A DNA stretch of 39,023 nt from CAYZAW01 sp964476505 (GTDB taxonomy: Bacteria; Bacillota; Clostridia; Christensenellales; CAG-138): positions 1 to 39,023 of the forward strand of contig CAYZAW010000016.1 of assembly GCA_964476505.1 (NCBI GenBank). The letters run 5' to 3'. The notes beneath the pieces were generated by a model, which saw nothing but the letters and a program-made list of their open reading frames with translations, searched no databases and was not told where the DNA came from. The position numbers and the translations under genes were made by a program. This document shows, piece by piece, positions 22,252 through 30,744 of this stretch (its first letter is position 1; every line of letters starts with the position of its first letter).

Positions 22252-25215
22252 ATGGAGTACGAAAAAAAACCGCGGGCTGCGGACCCGGCGCAGGGCCTCA
22301 CCGAGCAAGAGGCGGCGCAGCGAGAGGCACAGGGGCGTGTGAACCGCCAGCCTCCCCACAATACAAAAACCGTAGGCCGCATCATACTGGATAACCTGAT
22401 GACCCCCTTCAACCTGTTGATGGCGGGGATCGCTTGTTGCCTGCTTTTGGTGCAGTCCTACGGGAACATGCTGTTTCTGGGCGTGGTTGTTACCAACCTG
22501 TTGATCGGCACCGTGCAGGAGCTTCGCGCCAAGCATACGGTAGAGCGGCTGTCCATCCTTACCGCCCCGAAGATCACCGTGGTGCGAAGCGGCGTGGAAC
22601 GCGAGCTGCCCTGCGAGGCGCTGGTGGAGGGGGATGTGATCTGCCTTTCGCCGGGGATGCAGGTGCCTGCGGACTCCGTAATGCGAACGGGCGTTGTGGA
22701 GGCGGACGAATCCCTTTTAACAGGCGAGTCCGATGCGATCCGAAAAAACAGCGGGGACATGCTGCTCTCCGGCAGCTTTTTGCTTTCCGGCAGCGGGCGG
22801 GCAGAGGTGGTGCACGTTGGTGCCGAGAATTACGCGGCTAAGCTGGCGGCGGAGGCGAAGGGGTATCAAAGGCCGGACTGTGGGTTGATGCGGGAGCTTT
22901 CCGGCATCATAAAAACCGTGGGCGGGTTTGTTGTGCCCTTGGGCGCGCTGCTGTTTTTGCGCACATATTTTTTGCTGCAATCGCCTGTAAAGCATGCCGT
23001 GGAGCAGACAGCCGCTGCCATGATCGGTATGATTCCCGCAGGGCTGATGCTGCTGACCTCCGTATCGCTCATGGCGGGGGTGATCGCCCTTTCCAGAAAG
23101 CGTACGTTAACGCAGAACATGTACAGCATCGAAACGCTTTCCCGTGTGGACGTGCTGTGCTTGGATAAAACCGGCACGCTTACCTCCGGCAGTATGGAGG
23201 TGTGCGGTACGGCTTACCCGGAAAACGCCCCGGAGGGAGAACGGCTGCTGAACGTCTATGTTGGTGCCATGGCAAACGACAACATGACCGCCGCCGCCCT
23301 CAAGGCGTATTTTTCAGAAGCGCGCGGTGATGAGCCGGAGGAAACGCTGCCCTTTTCCTCCGCCCGTAAGTTCAGCGCCGCTTCGTTTTCGGAGGAGGGC
23401 GTACTGTATCTGGGTGCGCCTACCTATTTAATGGATGCGCTTCCCCAAGCGCTGACCCGCGAAATGGAGCGTTATATGCAGGCCGGGGCGCGGGTGTTGC
23501 TGCTGGCGCAGGACAAAACAGCAAAAACGATCACCGAAACGCCCAAGGAAAAAACGCTTGTTCCCGTGGCGTTGGTGGCGCTTACGGACAAGCTCCGCCC
23601 GGATGCGGCGGAGACGTTGCGCTTTTTCCGCGAGCAGGATGTAACCGTAAAGCTCATTTCCGGTGACGACCCCAGAACCGTGTCCAGCATTGCAAAACGG
23701 CTGGAGCTTCCCGGTTGGGAGCGGTATATCGACGCTTCCACGCTGATAGGCGACGAGGCGGTAACGGAGGCTGTCGGGCAGTATACCATATTTGGCAGGG
23801 TGTCCCCCCAGCAAAAAAAGCTGCTGGTGCAGGCATTAAAAAAAGCCGGGCATACCGTTGGCATGACGGGAGACGGCGTAAACGACGTGCTGGCCTTAAA
23901 GGAAGCGGACTGCTCCGTTGCCATGGCGGCAGGCTCGGATGCCGCCAAGCAGGTATCGCAGTTGGTACTGTTGGACAGCGATTTTGCCTCTCTGCCTTCC
24001 GTGGTGATGGAGGGGCGGCGGGTCATCAACAACATTACCCGCACGGCCTCGCTGTTCTTGGTAAAAACGATATTCTCCTTCCTGCTGACCATCTGCTGTG
24101 CGGTGATCGGCCTTCGGTATCCCTTCCAGCCCATCCAGCTCACGCTTATCAGCGGCTTGATGGTTGGCTTCCCTTCCTTTGTATTGGCGTTGGAGCCCAA
24201 CCGCACGCGCATTACGGGAGAGTTCATCAAAAACGTGATACTTCGCGCCGTACCGGGCGGCTTTACGGTGTTTCTATATGTGCTGATCGTTAGTTTGGCC
24301 TGCCCCGCGCTGGGGTATAGTCACCAACAGGTAAGCACGCTTTGCGTGTATCTGGCTGGGTTTTCCTCCTTCATGGTGCTGTTACGGGTGTCGCTGCCCC
24401 TAAACGGCAAGCGGGGAGCGCTTTTGGTGCTGGTGGGCACGGCGTTTTTGCTGGCTTGCGAAATACTGCCGGCGCTTCTGGGGCTGGCGGATTTCACCGC
24501 CCGGATGCTCTGGTTCTTCCTACCTATGGCGGCGGTTTGCTGGCCCTTCCATTACGGGCTGACCATTCTTACCGCAAGGCTGTTGCATATGGACCCCAAG
24601 CAGGGTATGATTCGTACAAAGGAGGCGCCCATGGTCATTATCGCCGGTTTGGGCAATCCGGGCGTGGCATACGAGTGCTCGCGGCACAACGCGGGCTTTT
24701 TGGCGTTGGACGCGGTGGCAAAAAAGTACGGCATTGCCGTGAATAAGCGGGCGCATAAGGGCTTGGTGGGCGAGGGCAGAATCAATAACGAACGTGTGAT
24801 GCTGGTGAAGCCCCAGACCTATATGAATTTGAGCGGGGAATGTATACAAAGCGTTTTAGCATATTATAAACTGCCCCCGGAGCGGCTGATCGTGCTGTAC
24901 GACGATGTTGACCTGCCCGTGGGCGAGCTTCGGGTACGGGCGCAGGGAAGCGCCGGCACGCATAACGGCATGCGCTCCATCATTGCCAGCTTGGGCGGAG
25001 AGGAAAGCTTCCCCCGGGTGCGCATCGGCGTGGGCAAGCAGGCCGCAGGGCGCGACTTGGCGGCGCATGTGTTAGGCAAGCCCCCGCTTGAGGAGCGGGA
25101 GCTGTTACAGGCCGCTTACGACAATGTGGCGGACGCGGTGGAGCTGATCGTTTCCGGCAATTTGTTGGAGGCGCAGTCGAAATACAATAAGCGCAAAAAA
25201 AAGGAGGAGTCCTAA
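22252..25215 (+). CDS. P-type cation ATPase running in frame into peptidyl-tRNA hydrolase
   Basis: Residues 1 to about 790 form a complete P-type ATPase that pumps a cation across the membrane using ATP. The actuator motif TGES is at 157-160, the membrane motif PAGL at 262-265, the phosphorylated Asp305 lies in DKTGTLTSG, and the hinge MTGDGVNDVLALKEAD is near 540. C-terminal membrane helices follow. PAGL in helix 4 and overall layout recall CtpE-like ATPases, for which calcium is reported, but the substrate is not certain here. No stop codon separates it from the Pth domain beginning at residue 794, so translation would give a 987-residue fusion. The ATG at 22252 is chosen for GGGAGG 5 bases upstream; an in-frame ATG at 22210 overlaps the -10. 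Confidence 0.85.
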   Translation: MEYEKKPRAADPAQGLTEQEAAQREAQGRVNRQPPHNTKTVGRIILDNLMTPFNLLMAGIACCLLLVQSYGNMLFLGVVVTNLLIGTVQELRAKHTVERLSILTAPKITVVRSGVERELPCEALVEGDVICLSPGMQVPADSVMRTGVVEADESLLTGESDAIRKNSGDMLLSGSFLLSGSGRAEVVHVGAENYAAKLAAEAKGYQRPDCGLMRELSGIIKTVGGFVVPLGALLFLRTYFLLQSPVKHAVEQTAAAMIGMIPAGLMLLTSVSLMAGVIALSRKRTLTQNMYSIETLSRVDVLCLDKTGTLTSGSMEVCGTAYPENAPEGERLLNVYVGAMANDNMTAAALKAYFSEARGDEPEETLPFSSARKFSAASFSEEGVLYLGAPTYLMDALPQALTREMERYMQAGARVLLLAQDKTAKTITETPKEKTLVPVALVALTDKLRPDAAETLRFFREQDVTVKLISGDDPRTVSSIAKRLELPGWERYIDASTLIGDEAVTEAVGQYTIFGRVSPQQKKLLVQALKKAGHTVGMTGDGVNDVLALKEADCSVAMAAGSDAAKQVSQLVLLDSDFASLPSVVMEGRRVINNITRTASLFLVKTIFSFLLTICCAVIGLRYPFQPIQLTLISGLMVGFPSFVLALEPNRTRITGEFIKNVILRAVPGGFTVFLYVLIVSLACPALGYSHQQVSTLCVYLAGFSSFMVLLRVSLPLNGKRGALLVLVGTAFLLACEILPALLGLADFTARMLWFFLPMAAVCWPFHYGLTILTARLLHMDPKQGMIRTKEAPMVIIAGLGNPGVAYECSRHNAGFLALDAVAKKYGIAVNKRAHKGLVGEGRINNERVMLVKPQTYMNLSGECIQSVLAYYKLPPERLIVLYDDVDLPVGELRVRAQGSAGTHNGMRSIIASLGGEESFPRVRIGVGKQAAGRDLAAHVLGKPPLEERELLQAAYDNVADAVELIVSGNLLEAQSKYNKRKKKEES
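24631..25215 (+). CDS. pth: Peptidyl-tRNA hydrolase (internal start within the ATPase frame)
   Basis: Pth releases peptides from prematurely dropped peptidyl-tRNA and is normally essential and soluble. Counted from ATG 24631 it has 194 residues, the normal length. VIIAGLGNPGVAYECSRHNAG contains catalytic His19. QTYMNLSG, LYDDVDLPVGELR and GTHNGMRSI carry the other conserved Asn and Asp residues. A perfect AAAGGAGG at 24618-24625 with 5-base spacing shows that it can be started independently. It is also in frame with the P-type ATPase with no stop between, so both free and membrane-tethered forms may exist. The stop TAA (25213-25215) overlaps the apparent beginning of the mfd frame; pth-mfd adjacency is common in Firmicutes. 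Confidence 0.93.
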   Translation: MVIIAGLGNPGVAYECSRHNAGFLALDAVAKKYGIAVNKRAHKGLVGEGRINNERVMLVKPQTYMNLSGECIQSVLAYYKLPPERLIVLYDDVDLPVGELRVRAQGSAGTHNGMRSIIASLGGEESFPRVRIGVGKQAAGRDLAAHVLGKPPLEERELLQAAYDNVADAVELIVSGNLLEAQSKYNKRKKKEES

Positions 25216-25232
25216 CGAACAGTATTATCCCG

Positions 25233-28200
25233 TTGCTGGAAGTATTCAAAGCATCGCCGGAGTATAACCGGCTATATGAGTTATTGACCGGCGCACAAGG
25301 CCCTGCGTCGGCCTTTGGCGTACCGGAAGCACTGCGGCCGGTGCTTGCCGCGGCCTTGGCGCAAAGCCGCACGGTGCTGTTTGTAACGGCAACCCAAAAG
25401 GGCGCGGAGGCAGCCTATGCGCAGGCATCTGCGCTTTGCGATAACGCGGCGCTTTTGCCGCTTCGGGAGCTGCCGCTGGTAAACGCGTATGCCGTGTCCG
25501 GAGAGATCGCCAATTTGCGTATGGACGCGCTGCTGCGCTTGGTATTAAAAAAGACCACGCTGTTATTTACGTCTGCGGAGGCTGCCATGCAGCGGCTTTG
25601 CCCGCCGGAGGTGCTGCAAAACGCCGTGCACAGCATTGCCGTGGGGGATACGATCGACCCCAGAACACTGCTGCGCGGTTTAACGGAGGCCGGGTACGAG
25701 CGCGTGGAGCTGGTGGAGGGAGCGGGCATGGTAGCCGCGCGCGGAGACATCGTGGATGTATTTCCGCCGCACAGCCCCGTACCGTACCGCATCGAGTTCT
25801 TTGGGGACGATGTGGATCGCATCACCTGTTACGACCCTGTGACCCAGCGCTCCATCGAAAACATGGAAAGCGTGCTGCTGTCTCCCGCAACGGAAGCGCC
25901 GCAGACTCCCGCCGCCATTGAGCGGGCGCTGCTTGCTATCCGCGCCGCCGCAGGCTTTGACGCGCAACGGCTGGCTTGGGAGGACGGGCGCTTCTGCCCC
26001 GGCGCGGAAACGTTGCTGCCGCTTCTGTATCCGGAGGAATGCACTGTTTACGAGCATTTGCCCGAGGACGCGCTCATTTTATTGGAGGAGCCGCACCGCA
26101 TCGAGGAGGAGGCCGCCTCCGCCGAGCGTATGTTTATTGAAAGCGTAAAAACCACGCTGGAGCGTGGGGAGGGCGTGTCCGCTCAGTACGGGCTGCTGTC
26201 CTCCGTCAATGCCTTTTTCAGCCGGATGCAAACGCCAAGAACCGGTCTTTTATTTACGCTGTCCCGCAGTTTTGCCCGCATCCGTCCCAAGGATTCCGTG
26301 CAAACGGACGCCCGCCCCGCGCCCCGGTACGCCGGCGGCATCGAGGAGCTTTGTCAGGACGTGAACGCGTGGAAGGCGGGAAAGAACGCCGTATTACTGT
26401 ATGCCGGTGCGCATACCCAGCGACTGCGGCAGCAGCTGCAGGATTTTGATTGTATTGCGGCGGAAGCCGCGGAGCTGACCCGTGCGCCTGCCGCAGGCGA
26501 AGCGCTGCTGCTGCCCGAAAGCCTGCCTGCGGGCTTTGTTTGGCCTTCCATTCGCCTGTGCGTACTGGGCGAGGCGGAGCTGTTGGGAAAAAGCGGGCGC
26601 AAGCTCAAGCGGGGGAAGAAGCCGCAGCTTGCGTTTTCCGACCTTGCCGTTGGCGACCTCATCGTACACGAAGCGCATGGTATCGGAAAATTTGTGGGTG
26701 TGGAGACCCTCACCGTGCAGGACAATACCCGGGATTACCTTTTGCTGCAATACGCGGGCGGGGATAAGCTGTATATCCCCACCGATCAGTTGGATCGCAT
26801 TCAAAAATACATCGGCGGCGGCGACGGCGGAGAAGTGCCCAAGCTCAACCGTTTGGGCGGCAGCGAATGGAACAGGCAAGTAGGCCGGGCAAAAGCCGCC
26901 GTCAAGGCGCTGGCGTTCGACCTAGCGGCGCTGTATGCCAAGCGAAGCAGCGAAACAGGCTTTGCCTTTTCCCAAGACACCGCTTGGCAGCGGCAGTTGG
27001 AGGAGCAGTTCCCCTACGAGGAAACGCCGGATCAGCTGCAATGCATTGAGGAGATCAAAAAAGACATGGAGTCTCCCAAGGCGATGGATAGGCTCCTTTG
27101 CGGAGACGTTGGCTACGGCAAAACCGAGGTGGCGCTTCGCGCTGCCTTCAAAGCCGTGCAGGACGGCAAGCAGGTGGCGTTTTTGGTGCCTACCACCATC
27201 CTAGCCCAGCAGCATTACAATACGCTTTCCGCACGCTTTGCGGATTTTCCCATTCGCATCGGGCTGCTTTGCCGTTTTAAATCTGCCGCGGAGCAAAAGC
27301 AAACAAAGGAAGGGCTTTTAAACGGGCAGGTGGAGATCGTGGTAGGCACCCACGCGCTGTTAGCCAAGGATGTGAAGTTCAAGGATCTGGGCTTGCTCAT
27401 TGTTGACGAGGAGCAGCGCTTTGGCGTGGGGCACAAGGAGCAGATCAAAAACATGCGAAGCTCGGTAGATGTGTTGACGCTCTCCGCCACGCCCATTCCA
27501 AGAACGCTGCATATGTCCATGACGGGCATTCGGGATATGAGCACCATCGAAACGCCGCCGGAGGACAGGTATCCGGTGATGACCTATGTGCTGGAATACA
27601 CGGATAATTTGTTGTGCGATGCCATCAAAAAGGAGCTGTCCCGCGGCGGGCAGTGCTATGTGGTCAGCAACAACGTAGCGCGTATGGATCGCTTTGCGGA
27701 GCACTTGGAAAGCCTGCTGCCCAACGTGCATATCATTTGCGCCCACGGGCAGATGCCCGAGCGGCAGTTGGAAAACGCCATGCTGGATTTTATGGAGGGG
27801 CGGTTTGACGTGCTTGTTTGCAGCACCATCATCGAAAACGGGCTGGATATCTCTAACGTAAACACGCTGTTCGTAATGGATGCAGATAAAATGGGGCTTT
27901 CCCAGCTTTATCAGCTGCGTGGCCGGGTAGGCCGCAGCACCCGCTTGGGGTACGCGTATTTCACGTTTCAGAAGGATAAAATACTCACCGAGATCGCGCA
28001 AAAGCGGTTGATGACGCTCTCCGAGTTCACCCAGTTCGGTGCGGGCTTCCAGATCGCCATGCGAGACTTGGAGATCAGAGGCGCAGGCTCGCTTCTGGGT
28101 GCGGAGCAAAGCGGGCACATTGCGGACGTTGGCTATGAGTATTATTGCAAGCTTATGCAAAGCGCCATATCCGAGGCCAAGGGCGAGGCGCAGCCGCTTA

Positions 28201-28658
28201 CGGTGGAAACCGTTTTGGATATCCCGCTGGACGCGCATATCCCCAAGGACTATATCGCAAGCGAGGTGCAGCGCCTTGGCATGTACCGCCGCATCGCCAT
28301 GATTACCGACCGCGCTTCTTTATACGATGTGCAGGAGGAGATGGAGGATCGCTACGGTAACATTCCCCAGCCCGTGCAGAACTTGATGGACGCGGCGCTC
28401 GTGAAGGCGTTAGCCGGCAAGGCGCAGGCCATGCAGCTGACCGTTCGGGAGGGCAGCGCCAAGCTCCAGTTCCATGAACAGGCCGAAATCGACGGCATTC
28501 GCTTGGTAGCCGCCGCCGCCAATACCGGTGCACAGATCATACAGGGAGATACGGTGTCCCTCGCGTGGCGCTTGGGTAACAAATCCCCCGGCGAGATACT
28601 CGCCGTACTGCCTGCGCTCCTCTCCGAGATCGCCACTTGCGCCGAGGCAGGAGAATGA
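25233..28658 (+). CDS. mfd: Transcription-repair coupling factor Mfd
   Basis: Mfd removes RNA polymerase stalled at DNA lesions and recruits the UvrA excision machinery. The protein has about 1141 residues: a UvrB-like N-terminal region (about 1-340), the RNA-polymerase-interacting CarD-like domain around 470-540 (AVGDLIVHEAHGIGKFVGV), and a RecG-like helicase with Walker A GDVGYGKT near 624, DEEQRFG, LSATPIPRTLHMSM and QLRGRVGRS. A C-terminal TRCF domain completes it. The start is a problem. TTG 25233 is the first standard start but lies 23 bases from the SD. The SD AAGGAGGAG (25201-25209) instead points to ACG at 25215, which would overlap the pth stop as TAACG and add the residues NSIIP; ATT at 25224 is another option. 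Confidence 0.95.
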   Translation: MLEVFKASPEYNRLYELLTGAQGPASAFGVPEALRPVLAAALAQSRTVLFVTATQKGAEAAYAQASALCDNAALLPLRELPLVNAYAVSGEIANLRMDALLRLVLKKTTLLFTSAEAAMQRLCPPEVLQNAVHSIAVGDTIDPRTLLRGLTEAGYERVELVEGAGMVAARGDIVDVFPPHSPVPYRIEFFGDDVDRITCYDPVTQRSIENMESVLLSPATEAPQTPAAIERALLAIRAAAGFDAQRLAWEDGRFCPGAETLLPLLYPEECTVYEHLPEDALILLEEPHRIEEEAASAERMFIESVKTTLERGEGVSAQYGLLSSVNAFFSRMQTPRTGLLFTLSRSFARIRPKDSVQTDARPAPRYAGGIEELCQDVNAWKAGKNAVLLYAGAHTQRLRQQLQDFDCIAAEAAELTRAPAAGEALLLPESLPAGFVWPSIRLCVLGEAELLGKSGRKLKRGKKPQLAFSDLAVGDLIVHEAHGIGKFVGVETLTVQDNTRDYLLLQYAGGDKLYIPTDQLDRIQKYIGGGDGGEVPKLNRLGGSEWNRQVGRAKAAVKALAFDLAALYAKRSSETGFAFSQDTAWQRQLEEQFPYEETPDQLQCIEEIKKDMESPKAMDRLLCGDVGYGKTEVALRAAFKAVQDGKQVAFLVPTTILAQQHYNTLSARFADFPIRIGLLCRFKSAAEQKQTKEGLLNGQVEIVVGTHALLAKDVKFKDLGLLIVDEEQRFGVGHKEQIKNMRSSVDVLTLSATPIPRTLHMSMTGIRDMSTIETPPEDRYPVMTYVLEYTDNLLCDAIKKELSRGGQCYVVSNNVARMDRFAEHLESLLPNVHIICAHGQMPERQLENAMLDFMEGRFDVLVCSTIIENGLDISNVNTLFVMDADKMGLSQLYQLRGRVGRSTRLGYAYFTFQKDKILTEIAQKRLMTLSEFTQFGAGFQIAMRDLEIRGAGSLLGAEQSGHIADVGYEYYCKLMQSAISEAKGEAQPLTVETVLDIPLDAHIPKDYIASEVQRLGMYRRIAMITDRASLYDVQEEMEDRYGNIPQPVQNLMDAALVKALAGKAQAMQLTVREGSAKLQFHEQAEIDGIRLVAAAANTGAQIIQGDTVSLAWRLGNKSPGEILAVLPALLSEIATCAEAGE

Positions 28659-29011
28659 TGCTTGGGGCTCCGCCCCAAACCCCGCTGGGGATACATCCCC
28701 AGACCCCATTTACCGCCCAAATATGAGCGGTGGGATAAAGAAAATTCCGCCCACAGGCGGCGTTCCCCCCGCGGAGCGGCCGTTTGAGGGGGTAGCAAGA
28801 AATGCGTGGCACTTTCTTGCTACGGGTTCGGTGCCCGTTTGGGCAAAAAACGTATCAGTGATACGTTTTTAGAACCCTGAGTTCCGCTGTATAGGGTTCT
28901 CCAAGGGGCATAAGGGGGGGATCGGAACCCCCCTTGCCCCTTGGAAAAGAAACGTTTATCCCACGAGTCGATTTTTCGGAATGTTTGCTTGAAAACAGAA
29001 GGAAGATAACT
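28659..29011. other. Gene-free spacer packed with inverted repeats
   Basis: No gene is seen here. Successive hairpins include TTGGGGC/GCCCCAA (28662-28678), CTGGGGA/TCCCCAG (28685-28702), ACCGC/GCGGT (28712-28731), CCGCC/GGCGG (28747-28760), TAGCAAGAAA/TTTCTTGCTA (28793-28822), AGAACCCT/AGGGTTCT (28871-28900) and CCAAGGGGC/GCCCCTTGG with inner AAGGGGGG/CCCCCCTT (28901-28944). The density suggests a compound intergenic repeat element rather than a gene remnant. Confidence 0.7.
28846..28870. terminator. Terminator-like hairpin after mfd
   Basis: AAAAACGTATCA (28846-28857) and TGATACGTTTTT (28859-28870) form a near-perfect palindrome ending in a T run on both strands, about 190 bases after the mfd stop. 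It is the best terminator candidate for mfd. Confidence 0.55.
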
Positions 29012-29040
29012 TAAAAAGCTCCGCAATTGCGGAGCTTTTA
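29012..29040 (-). terminator. Terminator of the nfnAB / small membrane protein transcript
   Basis: AAAAGCTCCGCA (29014-29025) and TGCGGAGCTTTT (29028-29039) form a 12-bp perfect palindrome with T runs on both sides, 13 bases beyond the stop codon of the minus-strand gene. Confidence 0.75.
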
Positions 29041-29052
29041 GCATATAGAAAC

Positions 29053-29298
29053 TTATTTCTTTCCGAAGATCAACCGCAGCAGGAAAATCAACAGGCACGC
29101 GCCGCCGAGGGGAACGAGAATGCCGCTGATAAGGAAGCCGCCGCCGATGCCCAAAAGATCCGCCAGCCAGCCGCCTAAAAAGCTGCCGCCGATACCGACC
29201 AGAATGTTGACGAGCGCGCCGCCCTTGCTTTTCATAATGAGGCTTGCCAGCCAACCTATCAACGCGCCGATCAGGATCGTTACAATAATATTTACCAT
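29053..29298 (-). CDS. GlsB/YeaQ/YmgE-family small membrane protein
   Basis: This 81-residue integral membrane protein has three hydrophobic segments rich in glycine: IIVTILIGALIGWLASLIM, ILVGIGGSFLGGWLADLLGI and LVPLGGACLLIFLLRLIF. The order and the GxLxGWLA and GGSFLGGW patterns match the former 'transglycosylase-associated' family, now linked to stress responses; no enzymatic activity is established. The ATG at 29298 has AAAGGCGG upstream. It lies 54 bases after nfnB on the same strand and may be read through from it. Confidence 0.85.
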   Translation of the reverse strand: MVNIIVTILIGALIGWLASLIMKSKGGALVNILVGIGGSFLGGWLADLLGIGGGFLISGILVPLGGACLLIFLLRLIFGKK

Positions 29299-29352
29299 AC
29301 TTATCTATCCGCCTTTCTTAACAGTACTATTAGTATCGTATGAAAGGCCGAA

Positions 29353-30744
29353 CTATTTTAGCTGTTCGTGGATAGCAGCAGCCGCTTTTTTTCCTGCGCC
29401 CATGGCAAGGATCACGGTAGCCGCGCCGGTGACCGCGTCGCCGCCAGCGTACACGCTGTCCTTACTGGTTTTGCCCGTTTCCTCGTCTGCTATAATGCCG
29501 CCCCACTTTTGCGTTTCCAAACCGGGCGTGGTGTTTTTGATAAGCGGGTTGGGGGAGTTGCCAATGGCGATAACTACCGTGTTGACTTCGAGGGTAAATT
29601 CGCTGCCGGGCTTTGCAACAGGCCGTCTGCGGCCGGACGCGTCAGGCTCTCCAAGCTCCATCTCCACGCATTCCATGCTGATCACGTTCCCATTCTCGTC
29701 CCCGTTGATGCGGGTGGGGTTACAAAGCACTTTGAAGTTAATGCCCTCTTCCTTGGCATGATGCACTTCTTCGATTCGCGCGGGCATTTCCACCTCGCTC
29801 CTGCGGTATACGATGGATACGTTTTCTGCGCCCAAGCGCTTGGCGCAACGCGCCGCGTCCATCGCCACGTTGCCGCCGCCAACCACCGCCACGTTTCTGC
29901 CAACGCGCACTGGCGTGTCGGTTTCGGGGAAGGCGTATGCCTTCATTAAATTGATGCGGGTCAAGAACTCGTTGGCGGAGTACACGCCGTTCAGGTTCTC
30001 ACCGGGAATCTTCTGAAAGTTGGGAAGCCCTGCGCCGGAGCCTACGAATACCGCGTCAAACCCCTCGTCCTGTAATAACTCGTCTAGGCTGACGGAGCGG
30101 CCGATCACCATGTTGGTTTCGATCTTCACGCCCAGCGCTTCAACGGTTTTGATCTCCTCGCGCACCAAGGCTTTGGGCAAACGGAATTCCGGTATACCGT
30201 AAACCAGCACGCCGCCGGGGGTGTGCAGTGCTTCAAATATCGTGACCTCGTAGCCCAGTTTGGCAAGGTCGCCTGCGCAGGTAAGCCCCGCCGGGCCGCT
30301 TCCAACCACCGCAACGCGCTTGCCGTTCTTCTTAGGCAGCTCTGCCTTGGCTTCTCTTGGGTGCGCCATGGCGTAATCTGCCGCAAAGCGCTCTAATCTG
30401 CCGATGCCAACCGGCTCGCCCTTGATGCCCCGCACGCATTTGCTTTCGCACTGCGTCTCCTGCGGACAAACGCGTCCGCAAATGGCGGGCAGGCTGTTGG
30501 TGGTTTTGATAACGTCGTAAGCATCTAAAAACTCGCCCTTTTGAATGTGCGAAATGAATTCCGGAATACGTACGTTCACCGGGCAGCCGGAAACACACGG
30601 GCTGTTTTTGCAGTTGAGGCAGCGTGTGGATTCATCCAACGCCATGGCCTCGTCGTAGCCTTGGGATACCTCGGAAAAGTTCTTGTTGCGCACATCGGGC
30701 GCTTGCTCCCGGGATGGGAGCTTCTCTAAACGCATGTTTGCCAT
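29353..30744 (-). CDS. nfnB: NADPH-dependent glutamate synthase small-subunit-like protein / NfnB
   Basis: This 463-residue flavoprotein has an N-terminal iron-sulfur domain: cysteines in RCLNCKNSPCVSGCPV at about 44-59 and CGRVCPQETQCESKC at about 92-106. The first nucleotide-binding motif is VVGSGPAGLTCAGDLAKLG and the second is VVGGGNVAMDAARCAKRLG. GltD-type proteins pass electrons from NADPH. With the partner directly upstream it fits the beta subunit of NADH-dependent reduced ferredoxin:NADP+ oxidoreductase (NfnAB), which bifurcates electrons. No glutamate synthase large subunit is present, which favours Nfn. The ATG at 30744 has GGGAGGTG 8 bases upstream and overlaps the preceding stop as TAATG. 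Confidence 0.9.
   Translation of the reverse strand: MANMRLEKLPSREQAPDVRNKNFSEVSQGYDEAMALDESTRCLNCKNSPCVSGCPVNVRIPEFISHIQKGEFLDAYDVIKTTNSLPAICGRVCPQETQCESKCVRGIKGEPVGIGRLERFAADYAMAHPREAKAELPKKNGKRVAVVGSGPAGLTCAGDLAKLGYEVTIFEALHTPGGVLVYGIPEFRLPKALVREEIKTVEALGVKIETNMVIGRSVSLDELLQDEGFDAVFVGSGAGLPNFQKIPGENLNGVYSANEFLTRINLMKAYAFPETDTPVRVGRNVAVVGGGNVAMDAARCAKRLGAENVSIVYRRSEVEMPARIEEVHHAKEEGINFKVLCNPTRINGDENGNVISMECVEMELGEPDASGRRRPVAKPGSEFTLEVNTVVIAIGNSPNPLIKNTTPGLETQKWGGIIADEETGKTSKDSVYAGGDAVTGAATVILAMGAGKKAAAAIHEQLK

Noticed and set aside
27360..28238. 292-codon antisense open frame within mfd
   Set aside because: It is a shadow of the Mfd helicase region; the His/Arg-rich product matches nothing.
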